Positions 62,878 to 64,000 of a stretch of DNA of 64,000 nucleotides are shown here, piece after piece; position 1 is the stretch's first letter; each line of letters opens with the position of its first letter. The stretch covers positions 1 through 64,000 of the forward strand of contig UBMU01000007.1 in the NCBI GenBank assembly GCA_900466605.1, read 5' to 3'. Source of the DNA: Hyphomicrobiales bacterium (GTDB lineage: Bacteria; Pseudomonadota; Alphaproteobacteria; Rhizobiales; Rhizobiaceae). The notes under the pieces were generated by a model that worked only from the letters and a program-made list of their open reading frames with translations, did not search any database and was not told the DNA's origin. Position numbers and translations under genes: made by a program.

Positions 62878-63656
62878 GGCATCTGTCCTTCTTGGAGCAA
62901 AGAATGTTGGGACCCAACGAGAGTGTCGAGAATGGCGCTTTCGATCTCGGCCACTTTTGCCCGGATGGCGGCGTCGCGCATGCGGGGACGGGGCAGTGGC
63001 ACCTCGATCGTCCGTGCGACCTGCGCAGGGCGGGCGGAGAGCACGTAGATCCGGTCGGATAGCATCACCGCCTCGCGAATGTCATGTGTCACCAGCATCG
63101 CCGTCCAGCGATGCTTCAGCCACATGTCTTCCAGCCACAACTGCATCTGGTTTCGGGTCAGCGCATCGAGCGCGCCGAAGGGCTCGTCGAGAAGCAGCAT
63201 CGACCGGTCCTGCACCACCGTGCGGAGGAGAGCGGCGCGCTGGCGCATCCCGCCGGAAAGGGCAGACGGGTAATGCTCCTCGAAGCCTGCGAGACCGAAT
63301 TCGGCCATCAGCGGCTCGACGCGGTGGCGGGCATCGCGCCGGGACATGCCCTGCACTTCAAGTCCGAGCGTGGCATTGTCGATGATCCGCCGCCAGGGCA
63401 TCAGCGCGTCGCGCTGCGGCATGAGGGCAAAGGGCCTGGCATCCGGATCGAGTTGCCGGCCGTCGAAGAGAATTTCTCCACCATCAGCTTCTGCGGCGCC
63501 CGTGAGGATTTTCAGGATCGTCGATTTTCCCGCTCCGGAGGGGCCGACAATAGAGACGAATTCACCCCGTCGGACGTCGAGCGTGATGCCGTTCAGAACC
63601 AGGAGGTCGTCGTAGCTAAGTACGATCCGGTCGAGCTTTAGTTTGATGTCGGTCAT
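62874..63656 (-). CDS. thiZ: ABC transporter ATP-binding protein
   Basis: A 260-residue ATPase energising the importer. Walker A is GPSGAGKST (about 37-45), Q-loop ALMPQRDALMPW, signature LSGGMRQRAALLRTV, Walker B MLLLDEPFGALD, H-loop VTHDIREA. The Q-loop DALMPWR and GMxxR signature are typical of NitT/TauT/ThiZ-type ATPases. Its start overlaps the permease stop by one base and its stop overlaps the binding-protein start, a tightly coupled permease-ATPase-binding protein operon. Confidence 0.92.
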   Translation of the reverse strand: MTDIKLKLDRIVLSYDDLLVLNGITLDVRRGEFVSIVGPSGAGKSTILKILTGAAEADGGEILFDGRQLDPDARPFALMPQRDALMPWRRIIDNATLGLEVQGMSRRDARHRVEPLMAEFGLAGFEEHYPSALSGGMRQRAALLRTVVQDRSMLLLDEPFGALDALTRNQMQLWLEDMWLKHRWTAMLVTHDIREAVMLSDRIYVLSARPAQVARTIEVPLPRPRMRDAAIRAKVAEIESAILDTLVGSQHSLLQEGQMP

Positions 63657-64000
63657 CACCTCCATCTCCCCGAACTGCCGATCCATGGCGTCAATAGCCG
63701 CTGCGCGAGGATCGTCCCTGCGAAGAGAACGAGCGTCAACGCCGAACTGACGAACACCGCCGCGAGCACCAGGTCGGGACGGAAGTTGTTTTTGGCGTTG
63801 AGAATGTAGATGCCGAGCCCCTTTGCCGCACCGGCATACTCCGCGAAGATCGCACCGACCACGGCATAGGTAATGGAGATGCGCAGGCCCGCGAAGAAAT
63901 AGGGAAGTGCCGAAGGGAGGCGCGCCAAAAGGAAGCGCTTCCAGCGGGAGGCGCCCATCGAGGCGAGAAGCTCCTCGATTTCCTTCTCCGTGGCGGCATA
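63656..64000 (-). CDS. thiX: ABC transporter permease, partial
   Basis: The C-terminal 114 residues of the permease; the gene continues past the right edge. The cytoplasmic EAA loop is visible (EELLASMGASRWKRFLLARLPSALPYFFAGLRI), followed by helices ITYAVVGAIFAEYAGAAKGLGIYI and LVLAAVFVSSALTLVLFAGTILA. The type is BPD_transp_1 as in NitT/TauT/thiamine-precursor importers. It is the upstream gene of the operon; any TPP riboswitch would be outside the window. Confidence 0.88.
   Translation of the reverse strand, partial: YAATEKEIEELLASMGASRWKRFLLARLPSALPYFFAGLRISITYAVVGAIFAEYAGAAKGLGIYILNAKNNFRPDLVLAAVFVSSALTLVLFAGTILAQRLLTPWIGSSGRWR

Noticed and set aside
1-64000. CRISPR arrays, rRNA genes, prophage modules or integrase/att structures
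   Set aside because: I looked for regular direct repeats, conserved rRNA or tRNA stretches and integrase motifs and saw none; the only mobile element is the IS3 remnant.

Overview
The window is a 64 kb stretch of a high-GC alphaproteobacterial genome, most likely from the Rhizobiaceae (Rhizobium, Sinorhizobium/Ensifer or Agrobacterium group). This rests on many families typical of rhizobia: a WGR-domain protein, DUF6894, DUF982, DUF2934, a DUF4167-like protein, SyrB-like proteins, PhnA-like membrane proteins, an HWE histidine kinase and a rhizobial IS3 remnant. There is no rRNA, ribosomal, replication or virulence cluster. Genes are small, often monocistronic and separated by long spacers, and several are frameshifted, so this looks like an accessory chromosomal or megaplasmid region.

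The strongest theme is the general stress response. By eye I find five exact GGAAC-N16-CGTT sites, the consensus of the alphaproteobacterial stress sigma factor EcfG/RpoE2. Seven or more further sites match at GGAAC plus TGTT or AGTT. Almost all lie 20-60 bp upstream of a start codon and point at it. Their targets fit such a regulon: tiny membrane peptides, a pyridoxamine-oxidase-like stress protein, DUF2934, an SDR-treZ trehalose operon, DUF892 ferritin-like proteins, a YqjD-like protein, an XRE regulator and an FAD oxidoreductase. No ecfG, phyR or nepR gene is in the window.

Layout: 0-8 kb, small stress proteins, a Crp/Fnr regulator, HU and an HWE kinase. 8-13 kb, SDR-treZ, small proteins, a candidate 62-nt small RNA and an XRE protein. 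13-23 kb, a class III cyclase and a minus-strand envelope operon (DUF3300, DUF2950, a membrane protein, a cysteine-rich protein, OmpA), with DUF4239 upstream; three of these transcription units share an unusual upstream element. 24-35 kb, cupin, two GGDEF proteins, cold-shock protein, SyrB-like pair, IS3 remnant and an MFS/AraC pair. 36-41 kb, small exported and membrane proteins, a 6PGDH-like dehydrogenase and an orphan 595-residue flagellin. 42-55 kb, a TIGR02587/TIGR02588 operon, two DUF892 loci, an esterase, a large KatE catalase and an RsbQ-like hydrolase overlapping a PAS histidine kinase. 55-64 kb, an outer-membrane protein, CsbD, a second cyclase, an FAD oxidoreductase and a decayed amino-acid binding protein, ending in a thiamine-precursor ABC transporter (ThiX-ThiZ-ThiY) that runs off the right edge.

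Several reading frames are broken by single-base changes (TIGR02587, a PRC-barrel protein, a small basic protein at an A7 run, a binding protein, IS3). This points either to decay or to local sequencing errors. Starts were chosen by Shine-Dalgarno spacing and, in a few cases, by promoter position.
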